A stretch of 44,963 nucleotides of DNA from Bacilli bacterium (GTDB lineage Bacteria > Bacillota_I > Bacilli_A > RF39 > UBA660). Position 1 is the stretch's first letter, and each line of letters begins with the position of its first letter. The translations under genes were made by a program, and so were the position numbers. Below are positions 32,164 to 40,670 of the stretch, one piece after another. Below the pieces are notes generated by a model. It saw only the letters and a list, made by a program, of their open reading frames with translations. It ran no database searches and was not told the origin of the DNA. Location of the stretch: positions 1 through 44,963 of the forward strand of contig JAFWGF010000038.1 of NCBI GenBank assembly GCA_017512495.1. The letters run 5' to 3'.

Positions 32164-34308
32164 TTATTGATATTTAGGAGCTAAATTCAAAGTTATCTCC
32201 ATTCCTTCAGTTATACCAGTTCCGGGAGCAACAGATTGTTCAACAACATATCCTACTCCATTTAAATTAACTTTTAAACTTAATTTTTGTAAAACATCTT
32301 TACTAACTTTAGAAGATAATCCTACAACACTAGGTACTGTAATAGCATTATCATTAGTAATCAAATATATTATATCATTATTTGTAATAATATTACCACT
32401 ATTTGGAGATTGATTTATAACTTTATTACCATTTCCAATAATTTGATATCTTATACCATTACTATCTAACTCTGCTTTTACTTTATCAATATTTTTATTT
32501 GTATAACTATTTACTTTATAATCTTTTATTTCAATAGTAGTATTAGTACTACTATCACTATTACCATAATATTTAGAAATATTACCAACTATTTCTTTAA
32601 CAGCATTACTAATTGGTTTTTGACTTCCACCACTTGGTTTTTTTACAGATGCATAAATAATAACTTGCGGATTACTCTTTGGATAAATACCTGAGAATGA
32701 AGAAATAATATCTTCCTTTCCACTCAAATACCCACCATTTTTTTCATTAGCTACTTGAGCTGTTCCTGTCTTACCAATAAGCTCTCCACTATCAATTCGA
32801 TAACCTACACCTGTATTACCACTTCCATTAACACAGTCACTCATTAATTGATACATTTTTTGAACAGTACCAGTAGAAGCAACTCTTTCTATTTCTTTTC
32901 TCTTATTTTCTAAAATTACTTCTTTTGTTTCAGAATCAACTATTTTAGAAACAATAAATGGTTCTAATAACATTCCATCATTAGTTAATGGTGTCATTGC
33001 TTTAACATTTTGAATTGGGGTTGTAGTTATACCTTGGCCAAATCCAGCATTATATATTTCTGTTTCATATCTAAAATCTAGTTTACCTTTTGATTCATTT
33101 GGTAATTCAATACCAGTCTTCTTTCCAAATCCTAGTTTTTTAAAATATTGTTTCAACATAATACTAGACATATGTCTATTAATTAAGTTGATAACTCCTA
33201 CGTTACTACTCATAGCATAACCTCGATCAAATGAAATAGTTCCCCAACCATTACGATCCCAGTCACCTATTTCTGTACCATCACTAGTTTTATATACACC
33301 AGAACGATATGTTTCTGCTCCATTATATACACCATTTTCCATTGCGGCCATATAAGTAAATGTTTTCATTGTACTTCCAGGTTCATATGGATATGATGTT
33401 AACATATTTAAATAACTAGTTAAATCTCTTTTATTAGGATCAAAAGAAGGATTACTACTAGTACCTAAAACAGCACCAGTTTTAGCATCTAAAACAGTTA
33501 TAGTAAACCATTCCCAGCCATATCCTTTACTAGAATTATTAATTGCTTGCTCAACAAAGAATTGAATATTAGAATCAATCGTCAAATAAACATCTTTTCC
33601 TTGAATAGCTTCTTTTCTAACTACCGGAGTATCAGCTATTTTATACCCCTTTAAGTCTTTTTGATAAGTAATATAGCCATCTTCTCCTCTTAATAATTTA
33701 TCAAAATGCTTTTCAATACCTAATTCACCAACAATAGTACTATCTTCATCATTAGTATTAGTAGTATAGCCTATTGTATAAGAAGCAAAATCACCTTTAG
33801 GATAATATCTTTTAAAACTTTCTATAAAATCTAGTCCTGGTAAATTTAAATCTTCAATCTGCTTCTTTTTTAATTCATTAAGACCTTTACCTTTAATCCC
33901 GAATTCAGTTTGATAAACATTTTCTTTACTTAAATATTTTAATACTTCTTCTCTATCCATTTCTAATACTGGAGCCAGTTTATTTGCAGTATCTTCTTTA
34001 TCTACTACATGTTGAGGTCTTTTTTTATTAGTAGTTCTCTTAGGATCTAAATAAGCAATTAATTTATAAGAAGCTACATTTTGAGCTAAAACATCTCCAT
34101 TAACTGAATATATAGAACCTCTACTAGCAGATATTACATCAGTTCTAGTAGTTCTATTACTAGCAAGTGTTTTTAAATCAACACCATCTATTTCTTTAGA
34201 TAAACCTAATTGGATGATTCTCCCAATCATTAGGCAAAATAAAAGAAGAGAACCTAATATCACCAATTTTGAATACTTAATATTATTTTTTCTCCTCTTT
34301 TTAGTCAA
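32164..34308 (-). CDS. ftsI: Class B penicillin-binding protein, division transpeptidase (PBP2B/FtsI) with two PASTA domains
   Basis: 714 residues from TTG 34308 (AGGATGTG upstream). An N-terminal membrane anchor is followed by the dimerisation domain (RGSIYSVNGDVLAQNVASY) and the transpeptidase: SxxK in EPGSTMKTFTYM (about 311-316), SxN in AMSSNVGV (about 366) and KTG in IGKTGTAQ (about 512). Two PASTA domains end the protein (about 590-650 and 653-712, the latter VPSVVGLSSKVSKDVLQKL). It cross-links septal peptidoglycan. Encoded after ftsL in the dcw order, so it is the vegetative division PBP and remains intact while the second PBP is interrupted. Confidence 0.95.
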   Translation of the reverse strand: MTKKRRKNNIKYSKLVILGSLLLFCLMIGRIIQLGLSKEIDGVDLKTLASNRTTRTDVISASRGSIYSVNGDVLAQNVASYKLIAYLDPKRTTNKKRPQHVVDKEDTANKLAPVLEMDREEVLKYLSKENVYQTEFGIKGKGLNELKKKQIEDLNLPGLDFIESFKRYYPKGDFASYTIGYTTNTNDEDSTIVGELGIEKHFDKLLRGEDGYITYQKDLKGYKIADTPVVRKEAIQGKDVYLTIDSNIQFFVEQAINNSSKGYGWEWFTITVLDAKTGAVLGTSSNPSFDPNKRDLTSYLNMLTSYPYEPGSTMKTFTYMAAMENGVYNGAETYRSGVYKTSDGTEIGDWDRNGWGTISFDRGYAMSSNVGVINLINRHMSSIMLKQYFKKLGFGKKTGIELPNESKGKLDFRYETEIYNAGFGQGITTTPIQNVKAMTPLTNDGMLLEPFIVSKIVDSETKEVILENKRKEIERVASTGTVQKMYQLMSDCVNGSGNTGVGYRIDSGELIGKTGTAQVANEKNGGYLSGKEDIISSFSGIYPKSNPQVIIYASVKKPSGGSQKPISNAVKEIVGNISKYYGNSDSSTNTTIEIKDYKVNSYTNKNIDKVKAELDSNGIRYQIIGNGNKVINQSPNSGNIITNNDIIYLITNDNAITVPSVVGLSSKVSKDVLQKLSLKVNLNGVGYVVEQSVAPGTGITEGMEITLNLAPKYQ

Positions 34309-34323
34309 GATATCACATCCTAA

Positions 34324-34623
34324 TTAATTGTTTCTCGCAACAGACTTTATATTACCATTATTATAACTCAATCCCTGTTGTTCTGCAACTTCTTGAATTT
34401 TTGTTAAAGATGCTAATTCATCAATTGTCATTGTTAATGACTCATTAGTCTTCTTTTGTATTTCTATTTCTTTCTTTTGTTTTTCTACTTCAAAGTTTAC
34501 TTTAGCTAATGTTGCTTTAGAAAAAACTATTGAAATAGGAGCTATAACCAATAAGAAAATAGCTAGAGAATAAATTAATTTCTCAAACTTAGACATTTTA
34601 ACTTTCTTCTTGTATTTTTTCAT
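34324..34623 (-). CDS. ftsL: FtsL-like cell-division protein
   Basis: 99 residues; basic start, one membrane segment (about 14-34, IYSLAIFLLVIAPISIVFS), then a coiled coil (VNFEVEKQKKEIEIQKKTNE), the topology of FtsL/DivIC. It lies between rsmH and ftsI, the standard dcw order. It would form the FtsL-DivIC-DivIB complex that activates septal synthesis. Assigned by position and topology, since sequence conservation in FtsL is low. Confidence 0.88.
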   Translation of the reverse strand: MKKYKKKVKMSKFEKLIYSLAIFLLVIAPISIVFSKATLAKVNFEVEKQKKEIEIQKKTNESLTMTIDELASLTKIQEVAEQQGLSYNNGNIKSVARNN

Positions 34624-34633
34624 AAAATCACTC

Positions 34634-35563
34634 CTATTTGATTTTTTCTATTACTCGTAACTTAGAGCTTCTAGCTCTAGGATTATTTTCTATTTCTTCT
34701 ACACTAGGATTAATCGCTTTATTATATACCAATTTAAAATCTGGTAAATATTCTTTTGGTATATTAGGTAATCCCTTTACTTTATCATCTATCCTACATT
34801 TTTCATTAAATATTCTTTTTACAGTACGATCTTCTAAAGAATGAAAAGTAATAATAGCGCAACGTCCCCCTACATTTAGTATTTCCAAAGCTTGTAAAAT
34901 AGCCGGTTCTAAAACATCTAGCTCATGATTAACCTCAATTCTAATTGCTTGAAATATCTGTCTTGCTGGATGTTTATCAATTCTAAACTTCATTGGAACT
35001 GCTGTTTTTATTACTTCAACTAATTCTAAAGTTGTCTCAATTGTCTTATCTTTTCTATATTCAACTATTCTTTTAGCAATATTATTTGCAAATTTAGATT
35101 CTCCATATTCTTTAAAAATATGAGCTAATTCTTCTTTTGAATAGTTATTTACTACTTCATAGGCTGATAGTTTTTGATCTTTATCCATTCTCATATCAAG
35201 TTTTGCATCATTATGATATGAAAAACCTCTTTCTCTATCATCCAACTGTGGTGATGAAACACCTAAATCGAATAAAATGGCATCTACCTTTGACACTCCC
35301 AACTTTTCTAACTCTTCTTTCATATTAACAAAGTTACTCTTAATGATAGTGAAGTTAGTACCGATCTTTGATAAACGATCGGTACTATGCCGAATTGCTT
35401 CACTATCTTGGTCAAAGGCGAATAAATAACCCTCTTTTATTCTATCTAAGATGTTACTACTGTGTCCTCCATAGCCTAAGGTTGCGTCTACTACAATACT
35501 ATTTACTTTTAAATTTAGGGAGGAAATAGATTCATTAAGTAATACGCTAATATGTTTTTCCAT
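34634..35563 (-). CDS. rsmH: 16S rRNA (cytosine(1402)-N4)-methyltransferase RsmH
   Basis: 309 residues. HISVLLNESISSL, DATLGYGGHSSNIL (SAM-binding), FAFDQDSEAI, DAILFDLGVSSPQLDDRERGFSY, and at the C-terminus TFHSLEDRTVKRIF and NPRARSSKLRVIEK are family signatures. It methylates N4 of C1402 in the 16S rRNA. Its start overlaps the mraZ stop codon by 1 nt. Confidence 0.97.
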   Translation of the reverse strand: MEKHISVLLNESISSLNLKVNSIVVDATLGYGGHSSNILDRIKEGYLFAFDQDSEAIRHSTDRLSKIGTNFTIIKSNFVNMKEELEKLGVSKVDAILFDLGVSSPQLDDRERGFSYHNDAKLDMRMDKDQKLSAYEVVNNYSKEELAHIFKEYGESKFANNIAKRIVEYRKDKTIETTLELVEVIKTAVPMKFRIDKHPARQIFQAIRIEVNHELDVLEPAILQALEILNVGGRCAIITFHSLEDRTVKRIFNEKCRIDDKVKGLPNIPKEYLPDFKLVYNKAINPSVEEIENNPRARSSKLRVIEKIK

Positions 35564-36000
35564 TATAGATCAACACTCTCGTTAAATAAATTTTCGGCTA
35601 TGTCTGACATACTGTCCTTAGTAGAATCGAAGAAACTATCCCATAATTCTTTAGACCAAATCTCAAGTCTATCTCCTGTACCGATTACTACACAGTCTTT
35701 TATAAGTTTAGCGTAATCTACTAACGGTGTATTAATATTGATACGTCCTTGTTTATCCAATTCTACATTGGTAGCACCTGACATAAAGAAACGATTAAAA
35801 GTTCTCGCATCTCTTTTAGTGAAAGGTAAAGCATTAAGTTTATTAGTAATATTAGCCCAGTTTTCTAATGAATAGACAAAAAGACAATTCTCAATTCCTC
35901 TGGTAACAATAAACTGAGTTCCTAATTCATCACGAAACTTAGCCGGAATAATAATTCTTCCCTTTTCATCTATCGTATGATGATATTCTCCTATAAACAT
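35563..36000 (-). CDS. mraZ: Transcriptional regulator MraZ
   Basis: 145 residues from ATG 36000 (GGGGGAT upstream); a longer frame to 36012 is less likely. Family blocks: GEYHHTIDEKGRIIIPAKFRDEL, the second half-domain with NVELDKQGRININTPLVDYA, and DRLEIWSKELWDSF. MraZ is an AbrB/SpoVT-like DNA-binding protein that represses the dcw cluster by binding repeats upstream of its own gene; such repeats are visible here at 36009-36031. Confidence 0.97.
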   Translation of the reverse strand: MFIGEYHHTIDEKGRIIIPAKFRDELGTQFIVTRGIENCLFVYSLENWANITNKLNALPFTKRDARTFNRFFMSGATNVELDKQGRININTPLVDYAKLIKDCVVIGTGDRLEIWSKELWDSFFDSTKDSMSDIAENLFNESVDL

Positions 36001-36008
36001 AATATCCC

Positions 36009-36031
36009 CCACTTTTCACCACAATCAACCA
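36009..36031 (-). promoter_or_regulatory. MraZ operator: three TGG direct repeats at 10-bp spacing
   Basis: On the minus strand TGG occurs at 36009-36011, 36019-36021 and 36029-36031, exactly 10 bp apart, between promoter and gene; the units read TGGTTGATTG, TGGTGAAAAG and TGGGGGAT. This matches the direct repeats bound by MraZ in other bacteria. Confidence 0.8.
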
Positions 36032-36043
36032 CTACTTAATTAT

Positions 36044-36072
36044 ATATTACATAAATACATCTAAAATGTAAA
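36044..36072 (-). promoter_or_regulatory. Promoter of the mraZ-rsmH-ftsL-ftsI operon
   Basis: Minus-strand TTTACA (36067-36072), 17-nt spacer, TAATAT (36044-36049), followed by the MraZ repeats. Confidence 0.75.
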
Positions 36073-36116
36073 TAATAAACAACACTTTTTTTGGGGGATT
36101 GACAATTTATTTACAA

Positions 36117-36144
36117 ATAAAAAAAGCAACTGTTTGCAGTTGCT
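36117..36144 (-). terminator. Rho-independent terminator of yqeG-yqeH
   Basis: AGCAACTG and CAGTTGCT form an 8-bp stem with a 4-nt loop, followed by a T run on the minus strand; the yqeH stop codon touches the stem. Confidence 0.92.
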
Positions 36145-37156
36145 ATATCAAACTCTTTCTTGTAAAAGTATCTATACCATTATCAATATAAACGTCTATT
36201 ACACCTTTATTAACAATCTTAATAAATCCTAGACCATTAATTACTAAATCTTCATCATATTTAACATTATAAGTAACTTTAGCCTTATCCTTTAGTTCAT
36301 TATTATTAATAATATTCAATAATCTCTTTACTTTTAAATCATTAGATATAAATAAAGTAAAACTATTCTTTTCACCTTCAACATAATCTATTCTTAATAT
36401 ATCTTCAATAATAATTGATTGATTCTTACGTAATTGATATGTTCTAGGTTTTATCTCTTTCTTAGGAGAAATCTTTTTAACAAGTTTTTCATCAACATGA
36501 TTTAAAACAGAACCAGTATCTATCAATCCTGGAGTATCTATTAATGTTAAAAGTTTATTAATCTCAATACTAATAGTATTTAATGTCGTAGAAGGTAATG
36601 GACTCATAGTTAATTCTTGAGTATCATTTTCTGAATAATTCTTAATCAATTTATTAATCAAACTACTCTTACCAGCATTAGTATGACCTACTACATAGAC
36701 ATTATTACTTGTTTGATATTCTTGTATCTTACTAAGCAAATAATCAATATTATAATTTTTATTTACTGAAATTACTACTACTTCTTCAAAATGAATATTC
36801 TTAGATTCTAGATAATTAATTAACTTAGTTTCTTTAACTGATTTTGGTAAAACATCTTTTTTATTTAAAACTAAAATCATTTTATTAGAAATATAATTTC
36901 TTATCTCTTCTATATTCTGTTCTAAATTTAACAAATCAGTTACATATAAAACCAAATCACCTGTTTTACCAACTTCTTTTAAAATATTCAAGTATTCATC
37001 ATTTGATTTTACTACAACTTGATATTCACCATAATTCTTCATTCTAAAGCATCTTTGACAAATATCATTATCTAAACTAGTAGTATAACCCTCTTGTAAG
37101 ATATTTTGATCTTGCAGGAGGACTCCACATCCAGCACACTTTTTATCATTATTCAT
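36143..37156 (-). CDS. yqeH: Ribosome biogenesis GTPase YqeH (circularly permuted)
   Basis: About 337 residues from ATG 37156, which overlaps the yqeG stop by 8 nt; a longer frame to 37192 would engulf the AAAGAGG site. An N-terminal zinc finger (KCAGCGVLL, ICQRCFRM) precedes a circularly permuted GTPase: G4 LNKKDVL first, then G1 GHTNAGKSSLINKL (about 154) and G3 DTPGLI. YqeH assists assembly of the 30S ribosomal subunit. Runs with yqeG, a common pair in Firmicutes. Confidence 0.95.
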   Translation of the reverse strand: MNNDKKCAGCGVLLQDQNILQEGYTTSLDNDICQRCFRMKNYGEYQVVVKSNDEYLNILKEVGKTGDLVLYVTDLLNLEQNIEEIRNYISNKMILVLNKKDVLPKSVKETKLINYLESKNIHFEEVVVISVNKNYNIDYLLSKIQEYQTSNNVYVVGHTNAGKSSLINKLIKNYSENDTQELTMSPLPSTTLNTISIEINKLLTLIDTPGLIDTGSVLNHVDEKLVKKISPKKEIKPRTYQLRKNQSIIIEDILRIDYVEGEKNSFTLFISNDLKVKRLLNIINNNELKDKAKVTYNVKYDEDLVINGLGFIKIVNKGVIDVYIDNGIDTFTRKSLI

Positions 37157-37667
37157 AATATTTACCTCTTTCAAATATTCCTCTCTTTTCATAGTGTTTA
37201 ACTATTCGAGATTCTATTTTACGATTTAAACCGGTAATTTTTAAATCTTTTTCACCTAGCGGATCAACCAATATTGTTTTTATATGATATCTATTACCAG
37301 CTAATACATCTGTAACTATTTGATCACCAATAATACACATTTCTTTCTTTTTTAGTTTATATTTAGCTTTTACACGTATTAACCCTTTAATAGAAGGCTT
37401 CATACTCCAAGCAACTCCATCTATTCCTAATTCTTCTAAATATGGTTTTAATCTTTTTCTAGTATTATTAGAGATTATTATTACAATAAAATCTTTCTTT
37501 AATTTATTAATTAATTCTTTTGTATCATCAGGGCAATTTTTATGAGATATTAAACCTAAAGTATTATCTAAGTCAAAAATCAAACATTTTATGCCCTCAG
37601 TTTTTAATTCTTTATAATTAATATCAAAAATATTTTTTTGATAAATTTTTGGTTTAAAAACTCCCAT
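37149..37667 (-). CDS. yqeG: YqeG-family HAD phosphatase
   Basis: About 172 residues from ATG 37667 (AGGAG upstream). HAD motifs: IFDLDNTL (nucleophile Asp), IIISNNTRKR, and IIGDQIVTDVLAGNRYHI (metal ligands). It belongs to the YqeG IIIA phosphatases, always next to yqeH; the substrate is unknown. Cytoplasmic. Confidence 0.92.
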   Translation of the reverse strand: MGVFKPKIYQKNIFDINYKELKTEGIKCLIFDLDNTLGLISHKNCPDDTKELINKLKKDFIVIIISNNTRKRLKPYLEELGIDGVAWSMKPSIKGLIRVKAKYKLKKKEMCIIGDQIVTDVLAGNRYHIKTILVDPLGEKDLKITGLNRKIESRIVKHYEKRGIFERGKYYE

Positions 37668-37684
37668 CAAATCACTCCTCATGT

Positions 37685-37714
37685 ATTATACTAAAAAAAC
37701 ACTATTTTGTCCAA
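37685..37714 (-). promoter_or_regulatory. Promoter of yqeG-yqeH
   Basis: Minus-strand TTGGAC (37709-37714), 18-nt spacer, TATAAT (37685-37690). Confidence 0.7.
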
Positions 37715-37715
37715 T

Positions 37716-38627
37716 TTAGACCTTTGATTTCTTACTTAAAACTATCTTATTATAGGTTTTACCAACATGTGAATGACAGTATTGACATTCATCATTTCCA
37801 GCTTCTATTTTCGCTCCACAATTAGGACAAACCAATTCATTACTATCGCTACTTATAATATATTCTAAATTATAGTGATTATGTAATTTACTATTATCAC
37901 TACCCCTAATTATTTTCTTTGTACCAGTATTTATAACATAATCATAGAAAACAACATGCATATAAACAGAAACAATAATAATGCCATTTTCTTCTTTTAT
38001 ATCTATAATATCAGCAACTACTAAGTCAAAATCATTCATAATATTTTGACCATGTTTTCTTTTTAATACCGCTAAATCGGATTTATAAGATTCATATAAT
38101 TCAGCAGTACACAACTCTTCCAATTTAGCATAATCAAAATCCATCCAAGCTTTTTGAATTTCAATGAATTTTTGATAAAGATTATTAATTAACTCTGCTT
38201 CAGTTAAATCCGGGAAGAATTGTTTTACTAAAGAATCATCATCTCCGATATGAGCATTGGTATCTTGAATATTCTCATATTTAAATCCCTTTGAAGATTT
38301 TGTTTTTATTGCCATTCCAAAAGCTCTAGCAATAATATACAAGTAATAAAAAAGAATAAGCAAAGTCACTACTGTAAAGAAAATATGATCTGCACTAGAG
38401 GCGTTTCTTCCAGAAGATCTATAACTGCTACTAGAACCATAATCATGATCAAAACTATCCCAATCAGAACTAGAAGAACTTCCCCAATCAGAGCTAGAAG
38501 AACTTCCCCAGTCAGAACCACCATAGTCACTATCCCATCCTGAATCAGCATAAACAGCAGTTGGAACAATAATACCAACTGCTAAAACTATTAATATTTT
38601 ATAAATTGTAAGTTTTAGTTTTTTCAT
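37716..38627 (-). CDS. Tim44-like domain membrane protein with a serine-rich linker and zinc ribbon
   Basis: 303 residues. A signal-type hydrophobic start (about 7-26) is followed by a low-complexity WGSSSSSDWGSSSSSDW segment (about 30-75), a membrane span (FFTVVTLLILFYYLYII) and a cytoplasmic Tim44-like domain (about 135-245; WMDFDYAKLEELCTAELYESY, IIVSVYMHVVFYDYVI). A zinc ribbon follows (CPNCGAKIEAGNDECQYC). Tim44-like proteins in bacteria are of unknown function. The next gene encodes a soluble relative, suggesting a pair. Confidence 0.85.
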   Translation of the reverse strand: MKKLKLTIYKILIVLAVGIIVPTAVYADSGWDSDYGGSDWGSSSSSDWGSSSSSDWDSFDHDYGSSSSYRSSGRNASSADHIFFTVVTLLILFYYLYIIARAFGMAIKTKSSKGFKYENIQDTNAHIGDDDSLVKQFFPDLTEAELINNLYQKFIEIQKAWMDFDYAKLEELCTAELYESYKSDLAVLKRKHGQNIMNDFDLVVADIIDIKEENGIIIVSVYMHVVFYDYVINTGTKKIIRGSDNSKLHNHYNLEYIISSDSNELVCPNCGAKIEAGNDECQYCHSHVGKTYNKIVLSKKSKV

Positions 38628-38642
38628 ACAACCTCTTTTTAT

Positions 38643-39170
38643 TTATACATATAATTCTAAATAATAATCAAAATCTTCTGATTCAAATATTCTTCCACAA
38701 TTAGGACATTTTCCACTTTCAATAACATTTAAAGACATTCCACAACCTAAACATCTCACCACATTGTCTAAACCAGTTCCTATTTTTTTTGCAAAAATTG
38801 CTTGATGTATTACTTCCCTAGGAGCATTCTTATCACCATAAAGGTATTTTCCGTTTTCAGAATAATAAGTTTCATAATACCTACAATAAGCATTACAACT
38901 AATTTTATAATAACCGTTAACTTCCTCAATAGATTTAATTTCAGTAGAAACATTAACTTGCTCATAAGTTAAAACTTCATGATTTGCTTTTGCTTCATCT
39001 ACCTTTTTTTTAAAATTATTAAACACTTCATCACTAACAAAACTATTAATTGTATCTAATTCATCTAAAGTAATTGCATTATACATTTTCTTAATAATAT
39101 TATTAGCTTTACTTATAAATATACTACTATTGAAACTACTATCTTTTTCTACTAGTTCTTCTATTGTCAT
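38643..39170 (-). CDS. Soluble Tim44-like protein with zinc ribbon
   Basis: 175 residues without signal or membrane segment. A Tim44-like domain (LDELDTINSFVSDEVFNNFKKK; EVNGYYKISCNAYCRYYETYY) is followed by a zinc ribbon with CLGCGMSL and CPNCGRIF. It appears to be a paralogue of the downstream membrane protein. Its start follows the deacetylase gene stop (39179) by 8 nt, so all three are probably cotranscribed. Confidence 0.8.
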   Translation of the reverse strand: MTIEELVEKDSSFNSSIFISKANNIIKKMYNAITLDELDTINSFVSDEVFNNFKKKVDEAKANHEVLTYEQVNVSTEIKSIEEVNGYYKISCNAYCRYYETYYSENGKYLYGDKNAPREVIHQAIFAKKIGTGLDNVVRCLGCGMSLNVIESGKCPNCGRIFESEDFDYYLELYV

Positions 39171-39178
39171 AAATCCTC

Positions 39179-40618
39179 CTAGTTATTAACTCTTTGAGTA
39201 ACCATCTCTGTAGACATAGTTATTTTATCCATTGGATAACCATTATTTTTACAATAATCAATTATTCTACCAATTGCATCTCTTGTATGAGTTTTAATAT
39301 CATGCATCAAAACTATATTAGCTCTATCTCTACTTAAATTATTAACTACATTTGCATATACTTGATTTGGATCAGTAGTTCCACCAGCATCTCCTGAAGA
39401 TATATTCCAGTCATAATATTTATATCCTTCAGCTAAAGTTCTTGCGGTAATACGACTCATAATTCCCGGTGAATAACGACGAGAAATAGTATTACTAGCT
39501 CCTCCAGGAAAACGAATAATTTTAGATTCTTGTCCAGTTATTCTTTTTACTCTTTCACCAACAGCATTTAAATCAGCAAAATAAGCTTCATCAGATGAAT
39601 AAATACGAGCATAATCATGACTAGCAGTATGTAGTGCTACTGTATGTCCTTCATCAAATTCACGTTTAATTAAATCATCTGGTCCTTTATTAGTTACAAA
39701 GAAAGTTGCTTTTACACCCTTTTCCTTTAGAATATTTAAAATAACATCAGTAGTACCACTCTGTGGACCATCATCAAAAGTTAAGTAAACTACACCCTTT
39801 TTCTTTTCATTAACTATAACTTTACGAGTAGCATTGCCTTCATTACCAGCAGTATCTTTAACCTTATAAACCATTGTATATTCTCCAACTTGAGCAATAT
39901 TAGTGTTATTCTCCACAGTAACTTTATTACTCAAATCCCCATCACAATTATCAACAGCTTTTAATCCAGGCTCTTGATAATTATCACCAATGTACAAATA
40001 TAGTTGACTTGGATCATTCAAAGTAATAACAGGTTTTTCAATATCTTTAAAATAAACATTTTTAACAATCTTATTTGTATTACCTGAACTATCAATAACT
40101 TTATAAGTTATTTTATCTTTACCAATATTTACTTGTACTTTTTTAGATAAATCCCCATCATAATTATCTGTAGCTTTTACCTCTTCTGCTTTTACTTCAC
40201 TACCAGGACATACATAAACATCATCTTTACTAATATCTAGCTTAGGTTTCTCAGTATCCGCAACAATTACCTTACGTTCTACAGTTCTAGAAAATATACC
40301 TTTACCTACTTTATATTTAATTGAATAAGTACCTAACTTTTTAGAATTAACTTTACCAGTTAATTTAACATCACTTGTAATATCATCACCTAATAGAGTA
40401 GCTTTATATCCTTTTTCAACATATTTATCTTTGTAGTTTATAACAACTTCATTTTTACCTTTTAAATCTATTTTTGGTAACAATAATAATTCATATGCAC
40501 CAAACAAAACAACTAAAAGGACAACTATGCAAAATAAAGCAATAGTCGTTGGACTAATATAGCCTTTAGTCTTAATGAATCTTTTGATTTTTCTTTTTAA
40601 TTTCAATCTACTACTCAT
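39179..40618 (-). CDS. Membrane-anchored polysaccharide deacetylase with Ig-like repeats (PgdA-type)
   Basis: 479 residues from ATG 40618. One membrane segment (about 20-45) precedes three tandem DUF5011/Ig-like repeats (about 55-270; for example KATDNYDGDLSKKV and KAVDNCDGDLSNKV). The NodB domain then has VVYLTFDDGPQSGT (about 280; catalytic DD), HTASHDYARI (metal-binding H-x3-H), RFPGGASNT and NIVLMHDIKT, all motifs of peptidoglycan GlcNAc deacetylases that confer lysozyme resistance. It is intact, in contrast to the duplicated 7014-8660 protein. Confidence 0.92.
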   Translation of the reverse strand: MSSRLKLKRKIKRFIKTKGYISPTTIALFCIVVLLVVLFGAYELLLLPKIDLKGKNEVVINYKDKYVEKGYKATLLGDDITSDVKLTGKVNSKKLGTYSIKYKVGKGIFSRTVERKVIVADTEKPKLDISKDDVYVCPGSEVKAEEVKATDNYDGDLSKKVQVNIGKDKITYKVIDSSGNTNKIVKNVYFKDIEKPVITLNDPSQLYLYIGDNYQEPGLKAVDNCDGDLSNKVTVENNTNIAQVGEYTMVYKVKDTAGNEGNATRKVIVNEKKKGVVYLTFDDGPQSGTTDVILNILKEKGVKATFFVTNKGPDDLIKREFDEGHTVALHTASHDYARIYSSDEAYFADLNAVGERVKRITGQESKIIRFPGGASNTISRRYSPGIMSRITARTLAEGYKYYDWNISSGDAGGTTDPNQVYANVVNNLSRDRANIVLMHDIKTHTRDAIGRIIDYCKNNGYPMDKITMSTEMVTQRVNN

Positions 40619-40620
40619 AT

Positions 40621-40667
40621 AAACCACTCTCTACCTAAATTATATTAAAAATGAGTGGTTTTGTAAA
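40621..40667 (-). promoter_or_regulatory. Promoter of the deacetylase operon, with an inverted repeat spanning the -10 box
   Basis: Minus-strand TTTACA (40662-40667), 17-nt spacer and TATAAT (40639-40644). A perfect 9-bp inverted repeat (AAACCACTC at 40653-40661, GAGTGGTTT at 40621-40629) has one arm in the spacer and the other over the ribosome binding site, centre-to-centre 32 bp. It may be an operator. Confidence 0.65.
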
Positions 40668-40670
40668 GAA

